Below are positions 1 to 7,473 of a stretch of DNA of 11,499 nt, piece by piece. This DNA is from Dehalococcoidia bacterium. Lineage in GTDB: Bacteria; Chloroflexota; Dehalococcoidia; UBA3495. A program made the position numbers and the translations under genes. The notes beneath the pieces were generated by a model that saw nothing but the letters and a program-made list of their open reading frames with translations, had not been told where the DNA came from and made no database searches. Within the stretch, counting starts at the first letter, position 1. Each line of letters starts with the position of its first letter. The stretch is from positions 1-11,499 of the forward strand of contig JAPKDE010000061.1 in the NCBI GenBank assembly GCA_028822675.1, given 5' to 3'.

Positions 1-44
1 ACTTTGCCTTCCGCTAGTTTGGCCTTGGTGGTATTTGTTCTCAT
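1..44 (-). CDS. Probable HpcH/HpaI-type aldolase, N-terminal fragment cut by the window edge
   Basis: Only 14 codons are inside the window, read leftwards from ATG at 44-42: MRTNTTKAKLAEGK. A start of the form M-R-x-N-x-x-K-x-x-L-x-x-G is typical of HpcH/HpaI aldolases, class II metal-dependent enzymes that cleave 4-hydroxy-2-oxo acids. Upstream on the same strand are a GGAGGG at 64-59, somewhat far at 14 nt from the ATG, and a perfect TATAAT at 88-83, which together support a real start. The family call rests on a very short stretch and is tentative. The plus strand is also open in one frame from 1 to 147, but it has no recognisable content. Confidence 0.45.
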   Translation of the reverse strand, partial: MRTNTTKAKLAEGK

Positions 45-82
45 GGTTAAGTTGGATTCCCTCCGTAGTTTGGTGAAGGCCC

Positions 83-88
83 ATTATA
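83..88 (-). promoter_or_regulatory. -10 promoter element (TATAAT) for the leftward gene at 44
   Basis: The minus strand reads TATAAT exactly. Transcription would start near 76, giving a leader of about 30 nt that contains GGAGGG before the ATG at 44. The -35 region, about 17 nt upstream, is poor, so only the -10 is called. Confidence 0.4.
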
Positions 89-201
89 TGAAATATGAGC
101 ATCGGTGGGAAAGGATAGCATTATTGAGGTCAATCGCATCAAAATAAGAAGAATGACCAGCCTGCAAAACAATGGTACTTGCCGAATTTAGGCACAAACA
201 T

Positions 202-231
202 TTGACAAGACAGCTTTTCGCATGCTAGGAT
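202..231 (+). promoter_or_regulatory. Sigma-70-type promoter, TTGACA-18-TAGGAT
   Basis: A perfect -35 box TTGACA (202-207) is followed after 18 nt by TAGGAT (226-231), a four-of-six match to TATAAT. Transcription would start near 238. No plus-strand gene follows; the transcript would run into terminator-like hairpins at 237-272 and 296-325. It could make a short RNA of roughly 35 to 90 nt, or it may be a chance match. Confidence 0.4.
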
Positions 232-236
232 AGCAA

Positions 237-272
237 AGCGTTCTCACAAATTGTTGAAAGCGCTATTTTTTT
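237..272 (+). terminator. Hairpin followed by seven T residues
   Basis: AGCGTTC (237-243) can pair with GAA (256-258) and CGCT (261-264) around a two-base bulge, with a 12-nt loop. One A separates it from an unbroken run of seven T at 266-272. The stem is short, but the T run is the best in this gap. Confidence 0.35.
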
Positions 273-295
273 GCCCAACGAATACAGATAACAAT

Positions 296-325
296 AGGCC
301 CCTCATTTGAGGGGCCTTTATTTTT
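296..325 (+). terminator. Rho-independent terminator, 9-bp perfect stem and T-rich tail
   Basis: AGGCCCCTC (296-304) pairs perfectly with GAGGGGCCT (309-317) around the loop ATTT. A T-rich tail (TTATTTTT, 318-325) follows on the plus strand. On the minus strand the hairpin is followed by ATTGTTAT, so it can also end the leftward monooxygenase message that stops at 361. It is therefore plausibly bidirectional. Confidence 0.7.
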
Positions 326-360
326 GCCACATGCGAACCGAGATTCAATTGGTGAAGTAA

Positions 361-1353
361 CTATGCGAGCGTCTGCGCATTTGCCTGAAATTCCGGCATG
401 ACGTCTTTGGCGAAACGGCGCAGGGTTGATATACCCGCTGGACAATTCAGCAGCACGTACTCAACTCCGATACTCTGTAGGGCTTGAATCTGCTCGCTCA
501 CATACTCGGATCTGCCGTAAATGACGCCAGCCTCGGCAGCCTCGCGAGTGTCTTGGAAGCTGGATTGCTGGGCTAGCTCCTGAGTCCGCCGTCTGGCTGA
601 GACTCGGTTATCTATCGCTTGGTCGTACTCCTTTGAGTTGTCCACTATGTTCACGGACCGGGCCACCGCCACGCTCATCGGGTTAAACGTCCGGCCCAGA
701 GATTCGACCTCCGATTTAAACAGGGCTACTTCCTTGGCAATGGTCTCAAATGAGTCAAATTGCCCCAAGAGCATGTTGAATCCAAGTTTGGCCACCTGCT
801 TGATCGACCGAGGGCTACCGGCGCCCATCCACAGTTGCGGGTGCGGTTTTTGAACGCTTGATGGTTCCACAACCACGCCCTCGTATTGCCAGTACTGCCC
901 TTTGTGTGACCAGGGCGAGTCTGAGGTCCAAGCCTTCAGCATTACCTCCAGACACTCTTCAAAACGGGCGTCGGCCTCGGCTGTTGGCATCGCGAACCCC
1001 TCAAATTCCTTGAGGCGATACCCCTTGCCGATTCCGGCATCAACTCGGCCACCGGACAACAGGTCCAAAGTGGCGATCTGTTCTGCCAGCAAGACCGGGT
1101 TATGCCACGGCAACACGATGACCGCCGTCCCCAGGCGCAGTGTAGTCGTCCTAGCTCCAATCCAGGTCAGTAGGTTGAGTGTTGCGGACACCTGCCCAAA
1201 GCCGGTGAAGTGGTGCTCCACTAAGAAAGTGCTGTGGTAGCCAAGGGACTCGGCCTCAACGTTGCGGTCTACAAACTCTCTAAACCCAGCGCCGCTATCC
1301 ACGTTGGGGCCGCCTCGTTGGGCCTGGGCGCTCCCGAACATTCCAAACTGCAT
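361..1353 (-). CDS. LLM-class (bacterial luciferase-like) flavin-dependent monooxygenase
   Basis: A 330-residue cytoplasmic TIM-barrel flavoenzyme of the luciferase-like (LuxA) superfamily. Such enzymes use reduced FMN (some relatives use F420) and O2 to oxidise organic compounds. Visible landmarks are the N-terminal beta strand MQFGMFG, the EHHF signature at residues 46-49, SGGR at 100-103 followed by GIGKGY, and a C-terminal GVEYVLLNCP strand. The length is normal. The frame is open up to an ATG at 1398, but the ATG at 1353 is preferred: AGGA lies six bases before it, and the protein then starts with the usual first barrel strand, without an extra 15 residues. It diverges from the second monooxygenase across a 159-nt gap. 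The substrate is unknown; alkanal, alkanesulfonate or other organics are all possible within the family. Confidence 0.9.
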   Translation of the reverse strand: MQFGMFGSAQAQRGGPNVDSGAGFREFVDRNVEAESLGYHSTFLVEHHFTGFGQVSATLNLLTWIGARTTTLRLGTAVIVLPWHNPVLLAEQIATLDLLSGGRVDAGIGKGYRLKEFEGFAMPTAEADARFEECLEVMLKAWTSDSPWSHKGQYWQYEGVVVEPSSVQKPHPQLWMGAGSPRSIKQVAKLGFNMLLGQFDSFETIAKEVALFKSEVESLGRTFNPMSVAVARSVNIVDNSKEYDQAIDNRVSARRRTQELAQQSSFQDTREAAEAGVIYGRSEYVSEQIQALQSIGVEYVLLNCPAGISTLRRFAKDVMPEFQANAQTLA

Positions 1354-1512
1354 GACCAATCCTAATTTCAATATTTGAATCTGGAGAGACTTTACCACGA
1401 GCTTTGGCGAAGTAATCCGAAACAGTAGGTTTAGGGATAAAATGGCGTGGAAATGATTGCGAATTTAATGGATTCCCCTTCTCTGAATATTTAGTGGGAG
1501 ACCAGCCATCGG

Positions 1513-2637
1513 GTGTTTCTATTGACTGAAAGCTCTACGCAAACCAGGAACCAACTGGAACGTAACAAATTAAATCTGGGATTGTTTGGCTCCAACTGCT
1601 CCGGTGGTTTGGCGGTAACAACTGTGCCAGAACGCTGGGAAGCCAGCTGGGAGAACAATCAAAAACTAGCACGTATGGCCGACGACGCCGGGATGGAGTT
1701 CATGCTGCCCCTTGGCCGCTGGAAGGGCTACGGCGGCCTAACCGACCACAACGGCTCCAGTTTTGAGACTCTGACTTGGGCTACCGGCATACTCGCCAGC
1801 ACGCAGAACATCATGGCATTCGGCACTGTGCACGTCTCACTGTTTAATCCGGTGGTCGCTGCCAAGCAGATTGTGACCGCAGATATTATTGGCGGGGGCC
1901 GCTTTGGTCTTAACATAATCTGTGGCTGGAACATCGATGAATTCGACATGATGGGCGTGGACCTGGCCCTGCATGACGACCGGTACGACCAAGGGCAGGA
2001 ATGGATCGATATCGTCAACCAGGCATGGAGCTGCCAAGAGCCTTTTGACTATGACGGCAAATACTACAAAGTTAAAAAGACCAACATCTATCCCAAACCC
2101 CACGGTGGTGGACGGCCATTGATCGTTTGCGCCGGAAATTCTGATCGTGGACGTGAGTACGCAGCTCAGAACGCCGACATGATGTTCACCAACCTACGGG
2201 ACAGCCTGGATGATGTGCCGGAAAATACGTCTACGCTCAGAAAAATGGCTGCCGATTACGGGCGCAAAATCGGTGTGTTCTCCAACGTCTCGATAGTCTG
2301 CCGCCCTACCCAGCAGGAGGCGGAAGATTACTTTCATTATTACGCCGTGGAGCATGCTGATCATGATGCCGTGGAAAACATGATCGTAGGCCGGGGTCTA
2401 GTAAAACCTGATACCACCGAGGAGCGACTTCAGGCGATGCGCATCCGTGCGGCGGGAGGACACGGCGCATTGCCCATAATCGGTGACCCAGATTATGTAG
2501 TGTCCATCATGAAGCGGTTGTCAGAATCTGGAGTGTCCGCCCTCGCTATTGGACTGCAGAACTACCTGGAGCAGCTTCCGTACTTTCGCAATGAGGTACT
2601 GCCGCGGCTGGAACATGAGGGTCTTCGTACAAAATAG
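1513..2637 (+). CDS. Group C flavin-dependent monooxygenase of the RutA/SfnG type
   Basis: A 374-residue LLM-class monooxygenase, distinct from its divergent neighbour. It carries DHN near residues 78-80, GGGRFGLN (127-134) followed by the conserved GW, a HDDRY segment, and PYFRNEVLPRLE at the C-terminus. These are hallmarks of the branch holding pyrimidine monooxygenase RutA and dimethylsulfone monooxygenase SfnG. Thr105 and Asn134 have the same spacing as the Thr and Asn reported to position oxygen at flavin N5 in RutA, so the chemistry may use a flavin-N5 oxygen adduct. No other rut or sfn gene is nearby, so neither pyrimidines nor sulfones can be assigned. The chosen start is GTG at 1513, with GGAG at 1497-1500 rather far upstream; a TTG at 1522 is possible. 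The first 20 or so residues are unlikely to be structural. Confidence 0.9.
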   Translation: MFLLTESSTQTRNQLERNKLNLGLFGSNCSGGLAVTTVPERWEASWENNQKLARMADDAGMEFMLPLGRWKGYGGLTDHNGSSFETLTWATGILASTQNIMAFGTVHVSLFNPVVAAKQIVTADIIGGGRFGLNIICGWNIDEFDMMGVDLALHDDRYDQGQEWIDIVNQAWSCQEPFDYDGKYYKVKKTNIYPKPHGGGRPLIVCAGNSDRGREYAAQNADMMFTNLRDSLDDVPENTSTLRKMAADYGRKIGVFSNVSIVCRPTQQEAEDYFHYYAVEHADHDAVENMIVGRGLVKPDTTEERLQAMRIRAAGGHGALPIIGDPDYVVSIMKRLSESGVSALAIGLQNYLEQLPYFRNEVLPRLEHEGLRTK

Positions 2638-2668
2638 CCAATCGTTAGACTAAACGACTGATTTGAGC

Positions 2669-2694
2669 ATAACGGCGGGTAATGTCCCGGTTAT
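2669..2694 (+). terminator. Weak hairpin after the RutA-like gene
   Basis: ATAAC and CGGG (2669-2679, with a two-base GG bulge) pair with CCCG and GTTAT (2686-2694) around TAATGT. No T run follows, so termination is only a possibility. Confidence 0.25.
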
Positions 2695-2809
2695 CGTCAA
2701 GGTTTCATCAAGGTTCGTTGGGCGTTTAACTTGCTCACTGAGTGGCATACCAGTAAGATTCCTATATAGGATACGCAATAAACGAAAATTAGTTGCGGTC
2801 AGTTGGCAT

Positions 2810-2832
2810 AGATTTCCTGAAATTGGAAATCT
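2810..2832 (+). repeat. 8-bp perfect inverted repeat in the helicase leader
   Basis: AGATTTCC (2810-2817) and GGAAATCT (2825-2832) are perfect complements around a 7-nt loop. It could be a repressor site or an RNA hairpin in the leader. The T-poor flank argues against a terminator. Confidence 0.45.
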
Positions 2833-2883
2833 TTAATAGAAAATTCTTTCCGGATGACCACAATGACCGCAGGTATTTAAGAA

Positions 2884-2931
2884 TGGTTGCGTGGCAACCA
2901 AATTAGGCCGGTTTCGGGATTGAGAGCCGGC
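2884..2931 (+). promoter_or_regulatory. Two consecutive hairpins just upstream of the helicase reading frame
   Basis: TGGTTGC (2884-2890) pairs perfectly with GCAACCA (2894-2900) around a GTG loop. Seven nt later GCCGG (2907-2911) can pair with CCGGC (2927-2931). They end only a few bases before the ATG at 2938, so they could hide or expose the ribosome site. The function is inferred from position only. Confidence 0.35.
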
Positions 2932-2937
2932 AGCGCA

Positions 2938-4837
2938 ATGGAAAAGCATAATTTTTAAAAAACGAAACCCCGCCCCTCCAACATCGCAAGAAGCCCCAGA
3001 TTCTGACCGCCAGCAGCGGTGGTGGCAACGCCTTCCCTGGAGTAAAGGTCAAAACTCCAGTTCAACTTCCCCGAAAGCGAATTCTGCCACCCGTGCTCCT
3101 TTCAAAGAAAGTACTCAGATTGATGAAAGCGCTGAGACGGTTTCCCGCCACGCCGAGCCAGCCAGAAACGCCGATACGCGCCCTGGTAGATCCGACCGCA
3201 GAGATTCTGGTGCACCCAACAACGGTGGCCGCAACGCCAATGGCCGGCCAGATAATAAAAGCCCAGATAACAAGAACTCAGACACCAAGAGCCCAGACAT
3301 CAGGCGCACCGACAATACCCGCTCAGACGACAAGCGCGCCGAGAATACCCGCCGAGACAACAGCAGCTCAGGTAACTCAGGACGCCGTGGCAACGCTGCC
3401 AAGGGCGATGCCAGCCGCAACCCTGATGGCCGGTCTGAAAACCAAAATCGGGATAACACCAGGGGACCTGAAAACGCAGGGAACACGGCAAACGCAGGAA
3501 ACACGGGGAACGCGGGCCGCAGCACGAACGACCGCAATAATCGTTCGGAAAACGCAGGCCCGAAGAAGAACGTCCCGGCTGAAAAGACTGACAGCAATAC
3601 GGACAGAATTACTGAGGTTATTGAACGAAACAAGAAACCTCAGTCTGAGGATGTCGGCCGTAGCCGACCCGCCCCCAAAGAGACCGAAATCGTCGCAAAG
3701 GTAACCCTTGAGAAGGCCGGCGCATATTGGTTCGGTGCCCAGGAAGTTAGCCATGACGTGGCCCTGGCCTTGAAGACCATTGGCTATGAAGAACCCACTC
3801 CCATCCAGGTGGATTGCATTGGCCCGATTTTGGACGGTGCAGATGTTGTGGGCCAGGCCCATACCGGCACTGGAAAGACCGCAGCCTTCGGCATTCCGAT
3901 GGTAGAGCGCGTAGACCCGAGCCAGAACATCGTTCAGGGGCTGGTCTTGGTCCCCACCCGTGAACTTGCCATGCAGGTGCGTGATGAAGTAGCCCGCTTG
4001 GGCCAGTTTCGCAAACTGGGAGTCGTCGCCTGCTACGGTGGTCAGCCAATCGCGCGACAGATCACTGCACTGACCCGCAATGCCCAGATAGTCGTTGGCA
4101 CCCCCGGACGGGTACTTGATCACATCGGCAGAGGCACGCTAAAACTGGGAGAAGTGCGCACGCTTGTGTTGGACGAGGCTGACGAGATGTTGGACATCGG
4201 TTTCTTGCCCGATATAGAGAGAATCCTAGGTAACACGCCAAGAGACCGGCAGACCGCACTCTTTTCCGCCACCTTGCCTCCTGCCATCCGCGGGATAGTT
4301 GGTCGGCACATGAAATCACCGACGTGGATCCGTATCGGCAACGAAGTTGAGACCGCCCCGGACGTCCGCCAGGTGTACTACGAAGTCCTGGAACAAGACC
4401 GGATTCGCGCCTGTGTGGCGTTTCTGAAATCCCAAGCCGGTGACGGGAAAGTCCTCTTATTCAGAAGGACAAAAGCTGGGGTTGATAACCTGACCCAAGC
4501 CCTGCAACGCCAAGGAATTTCAGTGATGGGAATCCATGGTGGCCTGGTTCAAGGCGAACGAAACGCTGCCATGAAGTCATTTCACGCTGGTGATGTCAAA
4601 GTGCTAGTGGCGACCAACGTAGCCGCCCGTGGCCTGGACATCCCGGAGATATCTCACGTGGTGAACTACGACATGCCTCAAAACCTGGAAGAGTACGTTC
4701 ACCGCATTGGCCGGACCGCGCGCATGGGCCGCCACGGTACCGCCATAACCTTTGTCTCCGAGTGGGACATCGAGACTCTGGACATGTTGCAGGCGAGCCT
4801 GGGCAACGATTTGGTACTTGAGAAGTTGTCCTTCTAG
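2938..4837 (+). CDS. DEAD-box ATP-dependent RNA helicase with long disordered N-terminal extension; start in doubt
   Basis: The core is complete and canonical. Numbered from the GTG at 3758 it has GYEEPTPIQ (Q motif, 9-17), AHTGTGKT (34-41), PTREL (66-70), TPGR (115-118), DEAD (139-142), SAT (170-172) and HRIGRTAR (315-322). It should unwind RNA duplexes in the cytoplasm, in mRNA turnover, ribosome assembly or cold adaptation. The GTG at 3758 is unlikely to be the real start: the same frame stays open back to 2924, and the conserved aromatic before the Q motif (Phe at 3731) lies upstream of it. That upstream part encodes about 260 residues rich in Asn, Asp, Arg, Ser and Gly with almost no hydrophobics. 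Between 2924 and 3757 the frame has no ATG, GTG or TTG. ATG at 2938 is one frame off and meets TAA at 2956 inside the T5A6 run (2952-2962); deleting one base there joins it to the helicase frame, giving about 632 residues. An ATT start at 2951 is the alternative. There is no C-terminal tail after the helicase core. Confidence 0.85.
3242..3361 (+). repeat. Eight 15-nt coding repeats (pentapeptides) in the helicase N-terminal extension
   Basis: In the helicase frame the codons fall into eight units: GRPDN, KSPDN, KNSDT, KSPDI, RRTDN, TRSDD, KRAEN, TRRDN. Basic residues usually lead and an acidic residue is always at position 4, so the stretch is a strictly alternating polyampholyte. The DNA units are degenerate, so it is an old tandem expansion kept in frame. 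Such sequences are expected to be disordered and to bind RNA or promote condensates. Confidence 0.75.
3470..3523 (+). repeat. Three 18-nt coding repeats (hexapeptides) in the helicase N-terminal extension
   Basis: Three consecutive units translate to ENAGNT, ANAGNT and GNAGRS. The first two differ at only three of 18 bases, so this expansion looks younger than the 15-nt array just upstream. Confidence 0.7.
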
Positions 4838-4886
4838 TAACTAGCTAACTAAGCTCTGGCCGGTCCAATAACAATGTTATTTAGAT

Positions 4887-4913
4887 GCCCCAAACTCACA
4901 CCGAGTTTGGGGC
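4887..4913 (+). terminator. 11-bp perfect hairpin after the helicase gene
   Basis: GCCCCAAACTC (4887-4897) pairs without mismatch with GAGTTTGGGGC (4903-4913) around ACACC. The following bases, GTTGTTGCG, are only moderately T-rich. The position, 49 nt after the helicase stop and before the CoA-transferase operon, fits a transcription terminator. Confidence 0.7.
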
Positions 4914-5013
4914 GTTGTTGCGTCTGGCCTCCGGTCTCAGTGGACAATCTAATGGGCCATCGCTAATATCGCCTAGTGATTACCAACCTTCAATTTAATA
5001 GCCAAACCAGTTC

Positions 5014-6213
5014 ATGACACCACGAGGCCTATTGCCGGGCGTTAGAGTCCTAGATGTCACTCAGGGCATCTCCGGTCCGTATTGCGCCAAGATACTGGCT
5101 CAGATGGGCGCTGAGGTCATCAAGGTAGAACCGTTAGATGGAGATTCGGCCCGCCGCATGGGGCCATTTCCCGGTGACGTCGCTCACTCGGAAAAAAGCG
5201 GCCTGTTCCTAGCGCTGAACGCCAACAAATACGGCGTCACCCTAGATTTAACTTCTACCGATGGCGCAGAGTCCTTCCGCAAACTGGCCGCCACCGCCGA
5301 TGTAGTAATAGAAAACCCGCCCCCAATTTCCCTGGATGACCTGGGCTTGGGCTACGAGATGTTGCAAGAGTTAAACCCGGGACTAATTTTGACCTCGATC
5401 ACGCCGTTTGGCCGACGGGGGCCGTACAAAGACTTTAAGGCCACAGATTTGACGCTTTACCACATGAGCGGCCACGCCCACGGCCTGTTGGGGGCGGTGA
5501 AAGACCCGGACAACGACCCGCCCATCAGAGCGGGCGGGCATCAAGCGGAGTTCGTCGGCGGGCTGGCCGCCGCCACTGCCACGATGATGGCGATCTACGG
5601 CAAGCAAATGACCGGACAAGGCAGCCAAATCAACGTCTCGTCATTTGAAGCAATGGTCACCCAACTGATCAGCGGGCTGGCGAACTCAGCCTGGGGCAGA
5701 CCGGCCCCGCCCAGAGACCTGGCCAAGGTTGAGGAAGCGGCCATTGGCGGCATGGTGGGCGCGATTGGTGGCATCCTACCCTGCAACGACGGCTACGTAG
5801 CCATATCGCCTAGGGAAGACGCGCAATGGGAGCGGTGGTTGGGAGTAATGGGAAATCCAACCTGGTCCACCGACGACTGTTATTCGACCCGAGATGCCCG
5901 ACAGAAGAACTCGCCGTCGCTTTGGAAGCTGCTGAGCGACTGGAGCATCAGCTACTCGAAGCATGAGATTGCCCGGCTTGGACAGGAACAACGCGTTCCG
6001 TGTTTCCCGGTTAATACGGTCTTAGACCTGATGGGGGACGAACATCTGGCCCACCGTGAGTTCTTCGTTGATATAGAACATCCAGAAGCAGGAACGCTGA
6101 AATACCCCGGAGCCGCCTACAAGCTCTCCAACTCCAAACTGCCACTGGCGGCCAGGCCAGCGCCACTCCTGGGTCAACATAACCAAGAGATATTTGAAGG
6201 CTTGAACCGATGA
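5014..6213 (+). CDS. CaiB/BaiF family (class III) CoA-transferase, subunit 1, catalytic Asp replaced by Glu
   Basis: A 399-residue protein of usual family length. It has the N-terminal Rossmann-type motif (GVRVLDVTQ near 9-17, QMGAEVIKVEP at 30-40), the ADVVIEN segment at 95-101, TGQGSQINVS at 200-209, and the C-terminal PLLGQHNQEI. Class III enzymes move CoA between carboxylic acids through an aspartyl-CoA anhydride. The Asp, normally four residues before the second Gly of a small-residue motif (Asp169 in formyl-CoA transferase), aligns with Glu179 (codon 5548-5550). The subunit may be inactive alone or work with its partner, as BbsE does with BbsF. Start: ATG at 5014, close to the first conserved strand, has no clear Shine-Dalgarno site; a leaderless or poorly led message is possible. 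The gene overlaps the next by four bases (ATGA). The substrate is unknown. Confidence 0.92.
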   Translation: MTPRGLLPGVRVLDVTQGISGPYCAKILAQMGAEVIKVEPLDGDSARRMGPFPGDVAHSEKSGLFLALNANKYGVTLDLTSTDGAESFRKLAATADVVIENPPPISLDDLGLGYEMLQELNPGLILTSITPFGRRGPYKDFKATDLTLYHMSGHAHGLLGAVKDPDNDPPIRAGGHQAEFVGGLAAATATMMAIYGKQMTGQGSQINVSSFEAMVTQLISGLANSAWGRPAPPRDLAKVEEAAIGGMVGAIGGILPCNDGYVAISPREDAQWERWLGVMGNPTWSTDDCYSTRDARQKNSPSLWKLLSDWSISYSKHEIARLGQEQRVPCFPVNTVLDLMGDEHLAHREFFVDIEHPEAGTLKYPGAAYKLSNSKLPLAARPAPLLGQHNQEIFEGLNR

Positions 6214-7382
6214 ACCAACTCCCCCTGCAAGGAATCAGGGTCCTGGATCTTAGCTGGATCATCGCCGGCCCCACCACAACGCGTTTCTTGGCATCCATGG
6301 GCGCTGAAGTCATCAAAGTGGGCAGCGCGCGCCGACCGGACCCATCCACCCGAGGACCAGCGTTCCAGGCGTATAACCAGTCCAAACGCTACGCCTCACT
6401 GAATATCTCAAAACCAGAAGGGCTGGAGCTGGTCAAACAACTGCTCGCCATCTCAGACGTGGTGATCGAGAACTTTGCCGCGGGTGTCATTGAGCGACTG
6501 GGTCTGGGTTATGACGTTGCTCGCGCGGCGAGGCCGGATATCATCATGGTCGCGTCCTCGGGGACCGGGCATTTTGGGCCCCATACAGACTACGTGGCCT
6601 ATGGAAGCCTCTTGCAGCATTACACTGGGTGGAACTCGATTTCCGGCCATCCCGGCCGAGAGCCAGTCACCGGCGGGCTATGGGCCGACCCGTGGGTTGG
6701 CATGGAGTTGGCCATGGTTGCTGTCGCTTGTCTGAACAACCGCGCGCTGACCGGAGAGGGCCAATACGTGGACTTCTCCATGGCGGAGGCCCTCAGTGGC
6801 TGCCTGCCAGAAGCGGTCTTGGATTACCAGATGAATGACCGAGTGAAAGAGCCAATGGGTAACCAGGACGATTGGTACGCCCCCCACGGCGTGTATCACT
6901 GCTCCGGTTCCGACCGCTGGGTAGCCATCGCCGTCACCAACGATTCAGAATGGGCCGCCCTTTGTGGGCTGATCAGGCGACCAGACCTTGCGTCAAACTC
7001 GAAGTACGCGACCGCCGAAGGACGCAGGAAATTCCAGGACGAAATCGGTGTCGCAATCACTGAATGGACCGTGCAGCACGAAGACGTTAAAGCCATGCAG
7101 TTACTCCAGCAGGCGGGTGTGCCAGCCGGGCCGTCGCAGGACATACTCAGGGTTTTTCAGGAACCGCAGTTGAGTGAGACGAGTTACTTCAATCGGGTTC
7201 AAACTAGGGACGGCGAAGAAAGAGACCTACCTGGTCTGCCCTGGCGGTTTGAGGGTGCAGAGGCACCAACACTGACAGAAGCACCAGTCCTAGGTGAACA
7301 TAACAACTACGTCTACCAGGATTTACTGGGGTTATCGCCGACCGAGGTGACCCAGATGGTGGAAGAGCAAATAATCTACTAA
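6210..7382 (+). CDS. CaiB/BaiF family (class III) CoA-transferase, subunit 2, with catalytic Asp
   Basis: A 390-residue paralogue of the preceding protein, with IRVLDLSWIIAG (9-20), SMGAEVIKVG (29-38), SDVVIEN (82-88), TGEGQYVDFS (171-180) and the C-terminal PVLGEHNNYV. The expected catalytic aspartate is present: Asp160 in ADPWVGME (codon 6687-6689). The start ATG overlaps the stop of subunit 1 in ATGA, and GAAGG lies about nine bases upstream, so the two are translationally coupled. That arrangement and the loss of Asp in the first copy suggest a heteromeric CoA-transferase in which this subunit carries the active site; this is inference by analogy with BbsEF. Both proteins should be cytoplasmic. 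Confidence 0.92.
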   Translation: MNQLPLQGIRVLDLSWIIAGPTTTRFLASMGAEVIKVGSARRPDPSTRGPAFQAYNQSKRYASLNISKPEGLELVKQLLAISDVVIENFAAGVIERLGLGYDVARAARPDIIMVASSGTGHFGPHTDYVAYGSLLQHYTGWNSISGHPGREPVTGGLWADPWVGMELAMVAVACLNNRALTGEGQYVDFSMAEALSGCLPEAVLDYQMNDRVKEPMGNQDDWYAPHGVYHCSGSDRWVAIAVTNDSEWAALCGLIRRPDLASNSKYATAEGRRKFQDEIGVAITEWTVQHEDVKAMQLLQQAGVPAGPSQDILRVFQEPQLSETSYFNRVQTRDGEERDLPGLPWRFEGAEAPTLTEAPVLGEHNNYVYQDLLGLSPTEVTQMVEEQIIY

Positions 7383-7473
7383 ACGGCATTACAGCACGTC
7401 TTTACTGACCGTCTTTACCGGGCGGCTTATCCTAGCGTCATTAATAGAACTTTACCTGCACTGGAGATTCAAA

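Larger units (their letters stand above)
2638..2937. other. Intergenic region with several dyads ahead of the helicase
   Basis: No credible gene is seen. The stretch holds a bulged hairpin at 2669-2694, a direct repeat TCAAGGTT at 2697-2704 and 2708-2715, and a palindrome CCTATATAGG at 2761-2770. It also has an 8-bp inverted repeat at 2810-2832 and two hairpins at 2884-2931. A weak promoter reading is GTGGCA (2742-2747), 17 nt, TATAGG (2765-2770), which would give a leader of roughly 160 nt. Long structured leaders are common on cold-induced DEAD-box helicase mRNAs. Confidence 0.4.

Noticed and set aside
1..147. Plus-strand frame open from the window edge to TAA at 145-147
   Set aside because: Forty-eight open codons are not rare by chance, nothing is recognisable in them, and the minus strand has a better start with a ribosome site and a -10 box.
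2854..2880. Eight-codon leader peptide before the helicase
   Set aside because: No ribosome site precedes it, and there is no codon run of the attenuation type.
3093..3704. Plus-strand frame of 203 codons rich in Ala, Thr and Gln
   Set aside because: It is a shadow of the repetitive, stop-poor N-terminal extension of the helicase. The helicase frame over the same bases continues straight into the conserved Q motif and keeps the repeat logic.
3377..4123. Minus-strand frame of 248 codons opposite the helicase
   Set aside because: It shows no family features and runs opposite conserved helicase motifs I to Ib; an antisense shadow.
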